The translations under genes were made by a program, and so were the position numbers. A DNA stretch of 64,000 nucleotides from JBBDYH01 sp040901795 (lineage in GTDB: Bacteria > Planctomycetota > Planctomycetia > Pirellulales > JALHPA01), in assembly GCA_040901795.1 (NCBI GenBank), contig JBBDYH010000123.1, positions 1-64,000 of the forward strand. The letters run 5' to 3'. Shown here piece after piece: positions 1 through 7,538 of this stretch; position 1 is the stretch's first letter, and each line of letters begins with the position of its first letter. The notes below the pieces were generated by a model. The model did not search any database. It was not told the DNA's origin and was given only the letters and a program-made list of their open reading frames with translations.

Positions 1-4
1 ACCG

Positions 5-57
5 GCAGATTCGGCCTCGCTTACGCGTCGGGTTACTATTGTTAGCGGTTCTTAAGC
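5..57 (-). repeat. Half copy of a palindromic repeat (family A)
   Basis: This stretch is nearly the reverse complement of the first half of the complete element at 8879-8987, sharing the core TAACCCGACGCGTAAGCGAG. The window starts inside it, so the other arm probably lies off the left edge. When translated, such elements give spurious NPTRKRG peptides. It ends about 20 bases before the sulfatase stop codon. Confidence 0.8.
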
Positions 58-77
58 TCCACCGTAAGCAACACAAC

Positions 78-1739
78 TCAATCCTCTTCGTCCGGCGGGG
101 TGTATCGGAAGCTCGCATCTTTGACGTTTTTCTTTAGCTCTTCGCGCGCTCCCCGCTTCTTGCCAGCCGCGCCGCGCTTCGCCGCCTTGCCGCGCGCGTT
201 CTGCTGCGCGCCGGGGATCTGCGGCCGGGCTTCCGGCTGCTTCCCTAGGATCGCGCGGAGTTGCGCCACAGTTTCCGGCTGCTCCGCGGCGAGATTCTTC
301 GTCTCGGCCGGATCGGTTTCGTAATCGTAGAGCTCCAGCTCGGCGGTTTCCGCCGCTGCCCCCGGCACTTTCCATTCGACAAGGCGGTGCCGAACGGTAC
401 GGACGCCCCGGCCGATCCTCTGACCGCGTGGGTAGACGTGCAACGCCGCCTGCTTGACCCTCGTGTCCGGTTGCTTGAGCGTTGCGACGAAGCTCACGCC
501 ATCGAGGTCCTTGGGCGACGGCAAGCCGGCAATCTCGCAAAGCGTCGGATAGAGGTCCACCGACTCGACAAGGTCCGCCGACCGCGCCCCGGCCTTCGTG
601 CCCGGTGCGACCACGATCAGCGGAATCCGCGCTGCCTGCTCGTAGTTCGTGTGCTTGCACCACATGCCGTGGTCGCCAAGATGCCAACCGTGGTCTCCCC
701 ACAGAACGATGATCGTGTTCTTCGCTAAGCCGTTCTCGTCAAGCGCGTCGAGCACTCGACCAAGCTGCGCGTCCATGTAACTAACCGCGGCGTGATAACC
801 GTGAATGAGTGTGCGCTCCAGCTCCGCGGACAGCGGCCCAGATTCCGGAATGCCGCGGTACTGCCGCAATTCGCCCCAATTCGTCGGGGCATAACGCGGC
901 GCGCCCTCGGGCGGCCTGCGAACCTCCGCGACCGCGAATTCATTGCGATTGTACAGGTCCCAGTACTTCGTCGGCGCACAAAACGGCAAATGCGGCTTGA
1001 CAAACCCTACTGCCAAAAAGAATGGCTCGTCCGGCTTCGCCTTAAGCACAGCTAAGCGCTTCATGACTTCGTCGGCCATCGCCCCATCAGGATAGGAGTT
1101 GTCCGGAACATCGGCCGACTCATACGCGGCGCCGCGCGGCAGGTTGCCGGCAGGCCGGTTCGAGAACAACGCCTCTTCACGCGTCAGCCCCTTCTTGGCG
1201 CGGCTTTCTGGCAAGGCGTAGGCGATCACGTTGGCACGCCAATGAGGAACACTCCATGACGCCGCGTCCTCGTGATTGCCATGACCGACGTGAAAGATCT
1301 TGCCCAGCGCCTCCGTGCGCCAGCCGTGCCGCTTAAAATGTTGCGGCAAGGTCACGGCATCCGGCCGTGCCTTACGGAAGTTGGTCCCCAGGTCATAGAT
1401 GCCGACCGTTTGCGGACGCAGACCGGTCAATAGCGCATTCCGCGAAGGCGCACACACGGCCTGGTTGCAATACGCCTTCTCAAACAGCACGCCTCGCGCC
1501 GCCAGCCGATCAAGATGCGGCGTCGTTGCGGTGCCGCCGTAACAGCCGGCAATCGGCTTGAGATCATCCACGCAGATCAACAATACGTTGGGCCGACGCT
1601 CGCTCAACTCGGACCCGGCCTGCGCGGCGTGGCTGCCGTCGGCCCAGCCGAACACGCACAGCGCGATCAGGACCCATGGACCGGTGTCACGGAACTTGTT
1701 TGATGTGGGCCGTGGCGCACACGCGAATAGGTTATTCAT
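78..1739 (-). CDS. Secreted sulfatase, iduronate-2-sulfatase type
   Basis: The 553-residue product belongs to the sulfatase/alkaline phosphatase fold and should hydrolyse sulfate esters, probably on sulfated polysaccharides, outside the cytoplasm. The N-terminus carries a hydrophobic segment (about residues 21-39) consistent with a signal peptide. The first metal-binding motif NVLLICVDDLKP (51-62) is followed by CAPSR (96-100), whose Cys is the site that becomes formylglycine in type I sulfatases. A later GDHGWHLGDHG segment fits the metal site. The order and spacing match planctomycete iduronate-2-sulfatase-like proteins, but the real substrate cannot be read from sequence. The C-terminal 45 residues are Lys/Arg-rich and look disordered. 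No clear ribosome-binding site precedes the ATG; a palindromic repeat starts 8 bases upstream. Two oxidoreductase genes lie upstream on the same strand, suggesting a sugar-catabolic group. Confidence 0.93.
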   Translation of the reverse strand: MNNLFACAPRPTSNKFRDTGPWVLIALCVFGWADGSHAAQAGSELSERRPNVLLICVDDLKPIAGCYGGTATTPHLDRLAARGVLFEKAYCNQAVCAPSRNALLTGLRPQTVGIYDLGTNFRKARPDAVTLPQHFKRHGWRTEALGKIFHVGHGNHEDAASWSVPHWRANVIAYALPESRAKKGLTREEALFSNRPAGNLPRGAAYESADVPDNSYPDGAMADEVMKRLAVLKAKPDEPFFLAVGFVKPHLPFCAPTKYWDLYNRNEFAVAEVRRPPEGAPRYAPTNWGELRQYRGIPESGPLSAELERTLIHGYHAAVSYMDAQLGRVLDALDENGLAKNTIIVLWGDHGWHLGDHGMWCKHTNYEQAARIPLIVVAPGTKAGARSADLVESVDLYPTLCEIAGLPSPKDLDGVSFVATLKQPDTRVKQAALHVYPRGQRIGRGVRTVRHRLVEWKVPGAAAETAELELYDYETDPAETKNLAAEQPETVAQLRAILGKQPEARPQIPGAQQNARGKAAKRGAAGKKRGAREELKKNVKDASFRYTPPDEED

Positions 1740-1747
1740 CGTTTAGC

Positions 1748-1803
1748 GTGGGGCAGGCATTCTTGCCTGCCGTGGCGCCGGCAGACAGGAATGCCTGCCC
1801 CAC
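1748..1803. repeat. 56-base palindrome (GGGGCAGGCATTC type)
   Basis: The two arms GTGGGGCAGGCATTCTTGCC and the complementary GGAATGCCTGCCCCAC surround a short GC-rich centre. It fills most of the gap between the sulfatase start and the oxidoreductase stop, and as RNA would form a long hairpin just before the sulfatase start codon. Confidence 0.85.
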
Positions 1804-1834
1804 ACCTCCAGTCAAACCGCGGGATTCAAAGTCT

Positions 1835-3145
1835 TCAGCTCAGCTTCCACGGCGCTCGCATGATGGGTGTGATCAGCGAGTTCGCTTCGCTATCGTCTTG
1901 AAACTGCTCCTTCTCCGGGTCCCACTTCAGCTTCCGGCCCAGCCGCATCGCGATGTTGTTCAAATGGCACACGCTCGCCGTGCGATGCCCAATCTCAGCG
2001 GTCGCCACCGGGTCTCGACCCGTTTTTATGGCCTCAATCAAGTCGCGCTGATGCCCCGGACTGCGGCCGAGCTGGATCTTGAAATTTTTTGTCTCCCGGT
2101 TCTCGAGCAACTTGGGATCGCTCGCTTCAAGCTTCTGGCCGTGGACGTGGATGAAGATCCAGCCGTCGTCCCCTTCCAGCCGCAAGCCACGGGGGCCTTT
2201 TGCTTCGCCGATCATCATGACGCCATTGGCGAATCGGTTTGTGAACCGGTATTCCCAGAAAGTGTCGTACAGGCTTCCCGGCGTCTGCGCACCTGTGGCA
2301 TCAATTTCAATCGGGCCGGTGTCGTCAAAGCCGGCCGCCAACTGCGCCAGGTCGATAACGTGGGCGCCGCGGTCGGTCATCTCTCCGCCGCCATAAGCCA
2401 GAATAAACCGCCACATGAAATGACACCGCCCTTCGGTGTACGGAACCTGAGGAGTGTGGCCCAGCCAAAAGTCGTAGTCGAAACCTTCAGGAATCGGCTG
2501 CGGCGGAGGCACCGTCTTGAGCGCCTTGGCCTTTTGGTGGTGCCCATCGTCATCGGGCAGGTTGATGCGGATCGTGTGCAGCTTGCCGATTCGACCGTTG
2601 CGGACCAGCTCGGCCGCGAAGCGGGCGTTTTCGCCAGACCGCTCGTGGCTACCCGTTTGCAGTTTGACGTTGTTCTTTTTCACCGCGTCGGCAATCGCCC
2701 GCCCTTCGCCAATCGAATTTGAGAGTGGCTTCTCGCAGTAGATGTGCTTCCCGGAGTTTGCGGCCGCCACGGAACATAGGGCGTGCCAGTGATCCGGCGT
2801 CGTCACGGTCACCATGTCGATGTCGTCACGCGCCACCAACTCGCGGAAGTCACCGTACTGCTTACAATCCTGGTTGCCGTACTTCTGGTCAACGCTCTCT
2901 TTGACCGCCTTCAAGCGACGCTGTTCGACATCGCAAACCGCTACTACTTGCACGTCGTCAAACGACATAAAGCGGTTCATAATCCCCCGCCCCTGGCCGC
3001 CGGTGCCGATGGCGCCCATCACGATCCGATCACTGGGTGCCGTCCGCCCAAAGCCCAGCGCTGTGGCGGGGACGTAATACGGAACGCCGATGGCGGCTGC
3101 CGCCACGGCCGAAGTCTTCAAGAATTCACGGCGTGTTGTGTTCAT
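1835..3145 (-). CDS. TAT-exported Gfo/Idh/MocA oxidoreductase
   Basis: This NAD(P)-dependent oxidoreductase probably acts on a sugar or inositol-like substrate. The chosen start gives MNTTRREFLKTSAVAAAAIG, a twin-arginine signal typical of planctomycete members; the frame stays open for 23 more codons upstream, but those run through repeat-like sequence. The Rossmann segment follows (VMGAIGTGGQGRGI), then the hallmark EKP motif in HIYCEKPLSNS, and a C-terminal alpha/beta domain with GGGEMTDRGAHVIDLAQ. The 436-residue length is usual for the family. It sits between a second paralogue upstream and a sulfatase downstream on the same strand. The exact substrate is not inferable. Confidence 0.9.
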   Translation of the reverse strand: MNTTRREFLKTSAVAAAAIGVPYYVPATALGFGRTAPSDRIVMGAIGTGGQGRGIMNRFMSFDDVQVVAVCDVEQRRLKAVKESVDQKYGNQDCKQYGDFRELVARDDIDMVTVTTPDHWHALCSVAAANSGKHIYCEKPLSNSIGEGRAIADAVKKNNVKLQTGSHERSGENARFAAELVRNGRIGKLHTIRINLPDDDGHHQKAKALKTVPPPQPIPEGFDYDFWLGHTPQVPYTEGRCHFMWRFILAYGGGEMTDRGAHVIDLAQLAAGFDDTGPIEIDATGAQTPGSLYDTFWEYRFTNRFANGVMMIGEAKGPRGLRLEGDDGWIFIHVHGQKLEASDPKLLENRETKNFKIQLGRSPGHQRDLIEAIKTGRDPVATAEIGHRTASVCHLNNIAMRLGRKLKWDPEKEQFQDDSEANSLITPIMRAPWKLS

Positions 3146-3151
3146 GGCAGT

Positions 3152-3171
3152 GTTCAGGGTTCGGGGTTCAG
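3152..3171. repeat. Heptad GGGTTC/CCCTGAA tandem tract
   Basis: A short run of TTCAGGG/TTCGGGG heptads lies 7 bases before the oxidoreductase start codon. The same heptads occur at 16148-16170, 38193-38213 and 62816-62890. Confidence 0.6.
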
Positions 3172-3226
3172 TAATAGCCCCGGCCGGAAGGCCGGGGTTG
3201 GCGTGGTCCAGCATTTAGGCTCCAGG

Positions 3227-3261
3227 GGTGGCACTGCCAAGCGGCGGCCGCTTGTCAGTGG
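3227..3261. repeat. Palindromic repeat, GTGGCACTGxCAAGC family
   Basis: The palindrome pairs GGCACTGCCAAGCGG with CCGCTTGTCAGTG. A closely similar element lies at 18927-18959 and shorter relatives at 34047-34075 and 62732-62755. Confidence 0.75.
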
Positions 3262-3320
3262 TGTCTCGACTGCAATTCTCAACCTGTATTCTCACTTTGC
3301 AATTCACATTTTCCATCGTC

Positions 3321-4610
3321 TCACAACGTCCATCCCTTTCGATACTCGCGCTGCAATAGCACATCGGCCTTATCGCTCCCCGTTGTAAACTTCACCGGGT
3401 CCCAGTTCAAGCGCTCCCCCGATCGATACGCGAGCACACCCAATAGCACGGTTTCCGTCAGCGGTCCCGAGTAACCGAAGTGACATGTCGTCTTGGGCCC
3501 TCCTTTGCAGGCGTTGATCCACTCTTGATGGTGGCCGACCGATTTGGGAATACTCGGCGCCGGCCGTTCGTAGCTGGCGAACTGCTCCTTGGGCAACAAC
3601 TGATGGCGGCCGTAATCTGACCAGAGCAATCCACGCTCGCCGACGAAGCACACGCCAAAGCCGGGCACCTTCTGTCCGTGAATTTCCCCCGGCAGCTTGT
3701 CGCCATCGTACCAGACCAATTTAACCGGCGGCTGCTCACCGCGCGCTTCGAACGCGAATTCAACGCGCACCCCCGCAGGCGCCGTCTCGGGATGCACCGG
3801 CGGTCCTTCCGCAGCGATCGTCGTCGGATGTTTCAATGCCAGCGCCCAGAAGATGAGGTCCACCAGGTGGCAGGCCATGTCCCCCATCGTGCCATTGCCA
3901 AAATCCCACCAGCGCCGCCAGTTTTGCGGTAAGTACGTTGGATGATACGGTCGCTCGGGCGCCGGACCGAGCCACAGGTCCCAGTGCAGATGGGCCGGCA
4001 CTTCCGACTTCGCGGTCGGCCGCTCACCGCCGTGCCAGCGGCTGTCGACCCAAGCATGCGCTTCGCGCACGGGGCCGATGGCGCCGGCCTGAATCAGTTC
4101 CACCACGCGGCGGTAGTTGTCCGTGGCGTGGATCTGCGTCCCCATCTGCGTCGCAACCTTCATCTCGGCCGCTAGCTTGGTAATCGTCCTCGCTTCGTAG
4201 ACAGTGTGCGTCAGTGGCTTCTCGCAATACGCGTGCTTGCCCAGGCGAATCGCCGCCGCGGTTGCCGGAGCATGCGTATGGTCGGCCGTGCTGACGACCA
4301 CCGCATCGATGCCTTTCTGCTGGTCGAGCATCCGGCGAAAGTCGTTGTGCTTCGTCGCCTTCCGGAACCGCTCCGAGGCGCGGGCGAGGATGCGATCGTC
4401 GATGTCGCAAATCGCCACAATGTTCTCCCTTTGTACGCCCTGGACGTTGTCGTCGCCTCGCCCGCTTACACCGACGCAAGCGATGTTGAGCTTCTCGTTC
4501 GGCGATTTTGACTGAGCCGCCGACGCACCAGAAAAATATCCGATCGTGATTCCACCGGCTGCCGTTGCGGCCGAATCGCGAAGAAAGTTACGCCGTGTAA
4601 GTTTTGACAC
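3321..4610 (-). CDS. TAT-exported Gfo/Idh/MocA oxidoreductase, paralogue
   Basis: The product is a second secreted sugar-type dehydrogenase of about 429 residues. The start is a GTG at 4610, set by a strong AGGAGG seven bases upstream; an in-frame ATG at 4682 would only add a repeat-like N-terminus. The protein begins with a twin-arginine signal (LTRRNFLRDSAATAAGG), then a Rossmann fold (NIACVGVSGRGDDN), the EKP motif in AYCEKPLTHTV and a C-terminal domain containing WWDFGNGTMGDMACHLVD. That last segment is typical of planctomycete paralogues. It precedes the first oxidoreductase and the sulfatase on the same strand and may share a pathway with them. Substrate unknown. Confidence 0.9.
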   Translation of the reverse strand: MSKLTRRNFLRDSAATAAGGITIGYFSGASAAQSKSPNEKLNIACVGVSGRGDDNVQGVQRENIVAICDIDDRILARASERFRKATKHNDFRRMLDQQKGIDAVVVSTADHTHAPATAAAIRLGKHAYCEKPLTHTVYEARTITKLAAEMKVATQMGTQIHATDNYRRVVELIQAGAIGPVREAHAWVDSRWHGGERPTAKSEVPAHLHWDLWLGPAPERPYHPTYLPQNWRRWWDFGNGTMGDMACHLVDLIFWALALKHPTTIAAEGPPVHPETAPAGVRVEFAFEARGEQPPVKLVWYDGDKLPGEIHGQKVPGFGVCFVGERGLLWSDYGRHQLLPKEQFASYERPAPSIPKSVGHHQEWINACKGGPKTTCHFGYSGPLTETVLLGVLAYRSGERLNWDPVKFTTGSDKADVLLQREYRKGWTL

Positions 4611-4722
4611 TGTGCGTCCTCCTAAGTCTGGAGCGGGTGAGTCTCTGCAGGTTTTTATGGTCGCAATCGCCCGGTTTTGCAAGCCGACGGCGGCCGGTGT
4701 GCTGATTTGGCTTAGTATGCGC

Positions 4723-4789
4723 GGTCATGCTGAGCGGAGCGAAGCATCTGGGTGGCGCCATCAGATCGTTCGCTTCGCTCAGGATGACC
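4723..4789. repeat. Long palindrome, GGTCATGCTGAGCG family
   Basis: The arms GGTCATGCTGAGCGGAGCGA and CGCTTCGCTCAGGATGACC are nearly complementary around a GGTGGCGCC centre. A degenerate partial copy is seen near 46768-46790. The 340-base gap between the GTG at 4610 and the ATG at 4951 holds this element and otherwise no recognisable gene. Confidence 0.8.
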
Positions 4790-4950
4790 AGCGCGCTTAG
4801 CCACAGCAGATCAGGGCGCTACCCCACGGCAATTCGGTTCGCGTTTTTGCCGCCGTTTTGCTAGTATTAAGTGAACCGGTACTACCGGTCGGAAACCCGC
4901 GGATCATTTGCCGGGTAATCGTCTCTGGGGCAGCGGCGTTGGAGAAAACC

Positions 4951-6516
4951 ATGTCGAGCAGTAGGATCATGCGGCGACTGGTCGGCATCCCTTGGCCGCC
5001 GCTATTGGGCGTAGTGCTGATGCTATCGCTCTCGGTCGCGCTACTCGTTCGCCGCACCATCCAAACGCCGGAGCCGCAGCCCGCCGGTCCGCTGACGATT
5101 CTCGTCAGCGGTGACACCCAAGGACTCCTTTTTCCCGGCGATTGCGGGCCAGGCCAGGCCGGTGGACTGGCGCGGCGTGGTGAGATCGTGCGACAGGCAC
5201 AAGCCGCGGGAACGGTGCTTTATGCCGAGTTGGGAAACGCTCCGGCGGGAAACACACCGTATGACCGACTCAAGTTTTCGGCCATCCTCCGCGGCGAGAT
5301 GGCGATGGACCTTGCGGCACACAACGTCGGCCCCGGTGAAATGCGCCTCGGCATCGACGAATTGCAGCGTCTGGCGTCCGAGTTAAAGGTTCCGTTTGTA
5401 TCGACGAACGTCCGCGACGCCCAAGGCCGGCCGCTCGCTGAACCGCTGCGTCTGATTGAAGCCGCCGGCCACCGCATTGCCCTCGTCGGCATCGTTTCCC
5501 CCAGCTACGCCGAGGAGCCGCTGGAGGTTCTTGACCCGGCCGCCGCCATCGAAGCGGCACTAGCTGAGAAGGCCATGCCGTACGACACCTTGCTCGTGCT
5601 GGCCTACTTACCCGCTGACGAACTCTCGCAGCTCGCCGCCCGGCTTCCCAAGCGCGCGGTTCTCGTGGGCCCGAGCCATGCCGATCCGCTGGAAGAATCC
5701 GAAGTCGGTAGGGTGGGCCGAGTCCGCGAGGCCCACGCACAACCGGTCGGTAGCGTGGGCCGAGTCCGCCCTTCGAGCTCAGGCCGGGCTGAGCGTGTCG
5801 TAGCCCGCGAGGCCGACGTGCGACCAGAAAGTGCCCAAGAGAACGTGGCCGGCCTCGTCGGTCGCCAGGGCCGCTCGCTCGTGCGTATCGACTTCGGGAC
5901 CAGCGACCGCGAACAATGGACCGCAGGCGACGTCGCGGTTGCGGGGCCCATGCCCGAGGATCCGCAACAGCTCGAGAATCTTGTCGCATATCATCAGGAG
6001 CTGGCCAGGCACGATTTCGCGCCCAGCGACACAGGCCTGGTGATGCCTCTGCCTCCCGAAGTAGCCAGCACTTCGCGCACCGCAGGCACTCAAACCTGCC
6101 GCCAATGTCACGGCGCGGAGTGCTCGGCTTGGGACACCTCGCGGCACGCCCGCGCCTGGCAGTCGCTGGTGAACCGCGGCGTCTATTACGACGCCGACTG
6201 CCAACGCTGTCACACGACCGGCTATGGCTGGGAAGGGGGATTTTCCTCAGCCGAACGAAGTATCGGCACATTGTCAATTGGCTGCGAGAGCTGCCACGGT
6301 CCGTCGTTGACGCACGTCCTCAATCCAAGCGTTCGCACGCCGCTGGTCGCGAGCCAACAGTGTATCCATTGCCACGATGACGACCACAGCCCCGGCTTTA
6401 ACTATGGACCCGCCTGGGCTCGCATTCAGCACGGCCCCGCGCCGGCCGAAGGAACCGGGGCCCTGCTCGAAGGCGCTTTCCGAGTCAGGAACCCGCCGGG
6501 TCAGATCGTGAATTGA
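4951..6516 (+). CDS. Membrane-anchored tetrahaem cytochrome c with nucleotidase-like domain
   Basis: The 521-residue protein starts at the ATG at 4951, preceded by GGAG; the longer frame to 4858 lacks support. A single membrane segment (about residues 14-32) anchors it. Residues about 50-250 resemble the 5'-nucleotidase/metallophosphatase fold (TILVSGDTQGLLFPGDCGP) but without the full set of metal motifs. The C-terminal part carries four haem-binding CxxCH motifs (CRQCH, CQRCH, CESCH, CIHCH) arranged like cytochrome c554-type proteins, so it should pass electrons outside the membrane. About 40 residues between the two parts (around 251-290) are translated repeat DNA. No partner redox genes are adjacent. 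Confidence 0.85.
   Translation: MSSSRIMRRLVGIPWPPLLGVVLMLSLSVALLVRRTIQTPEPQPAGPLTILVSGDTQGLLFPGDCGPGQAGGLARRGEIVRQAQAAGTVLYAELGNAPAGNTPYDRLKFSAILRGEMAMDLAAHNVGPGEMRLGIDELQRLASELKVPFVSTNVRDAQGRPLAEPLRLIEAAGHRIALVGIVSPSYAEEPLEVLDPAAAIEAALAEKAMPYDTLLVLAYLPADELSQLAARLPKRAVLVGPSHADPLEESEVGRVGRVREAHAQPVGSVGRVRPSSSGRAERVVAREADVRPESAQENVAGLVGRQGRSLVRIDFGTSDREQWTAGDVAVAGPMPEDPQQLENLVAYHQELARHDFAPSDTGLVMPLPPEVASTSRTAGTQTCRQCHGAECSAWDTSRHARAWQSLVNRGVYYDADCQRCHTTGYGWEGGFSSAERSIGTLSIGCESCHGPSLTHVLNPSVRTPLVASQQCIHCHDDDHSPGFNYGPAWARIQHGPAPAEGTGALLEGAFRVRNPPGQIVN
5703..5822 (+). repeat. In-frame GTGGGCCGAGTCCGC repeats inside the cytochrome gene
   Basis: Two neighbouring elements share GTGGGCCGAGTCCGC. The second is closely similar to the intergenic element at 56470-56553, including the CCCTTCGA...GGGCTGAGCGTGTCG stretch; the first resembles 46817-46850. 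Both are read through in frame here as an Arg/Val/Ala-rich linker without a stop codon. Confidence 0.85.
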
Positions 6517-6530
6517 ACAGCGAGATTGTA

Positions 6531-6552
6531 CGACGGCCTTCCGCGGCCGTCG
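6531..6552. repeat. Short GC-rich hairpin after the cytochrome gene
   Basis: CGACGGCC and GGCCGTCG form an 8-base-pair stem around TTCCGC, 15 bases after the cytochrome stop codon. There is no following T-run, so it is not called a terminator. Confidence 0.5.
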
Positions 6553-6566
6553 ACGATTCAAGTACC

Positions 6567-6665
6567 GATTTGTGCGGGGGTCTCCCGACCCCGCTGCCCG
6601 ATTGTGCGCGGGTCTCCCGACCCCGCTGCCCGATTGTGCGCGGGTCTCCCAATCCCGCTCCGTCG
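6567..6665. repeat. 32-base tandem repeat, three copies
   Basis: A unit of about 32 bases containing GCGGGTCTCCCGACCCCGCT is repeated three times with few changes. Each unit is itself a small inverted repeat. It lies in the 540-base gap between the cytochrome gene and the rhodanese gene, which otherwise contains the tRNA and a second repeat. Confidence 0.85.
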
Positions 6666-6771
6666 TTGACCGAAGGTCTCGCTGACCGACATTCTTATTG
6701 TGGAAACCTTCGCTCCGAGCAGGACACGGTCGGAGACTCGCGACAACCGATAGGATCGCAAAAGAAGGCAA

Positions 6772-6856
6772 TGCGGATGAAAGGAGTTGAACCTTCACGC
6801 CCTTAACGGGCACAAGAGCCTGAATCTTGCGCGTCTGCCAATTCCGCCACATCCGC
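6772..6856 (-). tRNA. tRNA-Leu (CAG)
   Basis: The minus strand folds as an 85-base class II tRNA. The acceptor stem pairs GCGGATG with CATCCGC and is followed by discriminator A. The anticodon stem CAAGA/TCTTG encloses the loop TTCAGGC, giving anticodon CAG. A long variable arm (GCCCGTTAAGGGC) and the T loop TTCAACT are present. CCA is not encoded, so it must be added; a CCA-adding enzyme is encoded at 16179. Confidence 0.95.
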
Positions 6857-6945
6857 AGTGCTAAAAGGATTTATAGGGGACTGCCGGCGAAGATTCAAGG
6901 CGGACAGGGGCGCCCGCAAATCCGCATGACCAAGTCCGAATGCCA

Positions 6946-7049
6946 AATGAATGACGAAGTCGCAATGAAGAAGCCTCGGCGGCCACGATGATTCGTCATT
7001 CGTCGTTGGCTTCGTTCGTCATTAGGATTTCGACATTCGTCATTGCCGC
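6946..7049. repeat. Direct/inverted repeat of CGTCATT units
   Basis: The motif ATTCGTCATT and its complement AATGACGAA recur several times in this stretch. A related copy lies at 21280-21345. No coding potential is seen. Confidence 0.65.
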
Positions 7050-7056
7050 CATGGCC

Positions 7057-7401
7057 CTAGTATCGCGGCAATGTCGGATCGATCTCAACCGCCCATTGGT
7101 CGATGCCGCCCGCCATGCTTTGCGCGCTGGCAAAACCCTGTTCGCGAAGCCACTTGGTCACGCGCATGCTTCGGCCGCCGTGATGGCAGTGGACTACGAT
7201 CTGCCGCTCGCGATGCGATGCTAACTCATCGAGGCGGTTGGGCAGCTCGCTCATCGGCAGCAGCATCGCCTGCTTAATGTGAACCGTTGCATGCTCATCG
7301 GGTTCGCGGCAATCAAGCAACAGAAAGTCGCCACCCGCGTCGAGCAGTTCCTTGACTTGCCCGGGAGGAATCTCCAGCGGAAGGGTTTCGTCAGTCGCCA
7401 T
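7057..7401 (-). CDS. Single-domain rhodanese-like protein
   Basis: The 114-residue protein is a single rhodanese domain, expected to carry sulfur from a donor such as thiosulfate as a cysteine persulfide in the cytoplasm. The active-site loop is HCHHGGRSM with Cys at residue 72, and the first strand motif LLLDCREPDEH is intact. The start at 7401 is supported by GGAGG six bases upstream; the open frame continuing to 7875 is antisense-type extension into the next gene. Length is typical of GlpE/PspE-sized rhodaneses. A hairpin lies just upstream, between it and the DUF1559 gene on the same strand. Confidence 0.92.
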   Translation of the reverse strand: MATDETLPLEIPPGQVKELLDAGGDFLLLDCREPDEHATVHIKQAMLLPMSELPNRLDELASHRERQIVVHCHHGGRSMRVTKWLREQGFASAQSMAGGIDQWAVEIDPTLPRY

Positions 7402-7449
7402 CAGGTTCCTCCAGATTCTGAACTGCGGGACTAGAGCCACACACAAACG

Positions 7450-7487
7450 AAACTGCCCTTGAGCAGTCGCCCAAGGGCAGTTTTTTT
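7450..7487 (-). terminator. Strong intergenic hairpin, terminator-like
   Basis: AAACTGCCCTTG and CAAGGGCAGTTT form a perfect 12-base-pair stem with a 10-base loop. On the minus strand it follows the DUF1559 gene by about 50 bases and ends in TTTCGTTTG. On the plus strand the hairpin is followed by seven T, so it could stop transcription in both directions. Confidence 0.75.
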
Positions 7488-7538
7488 GCCAGCCAGGAGT
7501 GCGCGCATCCAAGATGCGGACGTCCTGCCAGGTTGCTA

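Noticed and set aside
1676..2722. 348-codon plus-strand open frame opposite the first oxidoreductase
   Set aside because: It overlaps the sulfatase start, a palindrome and the oxidoreductase; the translation is a shadow of the true gene.
4723..4789. Small regulatory RNA with terminator
   Set aside because: It has a long stem but no T-run and matches a dispersed palindrome family, so a repeat is the simpler reading.
4546..4800. Small open frame through the GGTCATGCTGAGCG palindrome
   Set aside because: Its peptide (HAERSEASGWRHQIVRFAQDD) is translated repeat DNA of a type often mistaken for a gene.
5270..6277. 335-codon minus-strand open frame inside the cytochrome gene
   Set aside because: The plus-strand gene has four CxxCH motifs in frame; the antisense translation is Arg/Pro-rich and has no recognisable motifs.
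6567..6665. Possible CRISPR-like array
   Set aside because: The 32-base units are contiguous with no distinct spacers, and no cas genes are near.
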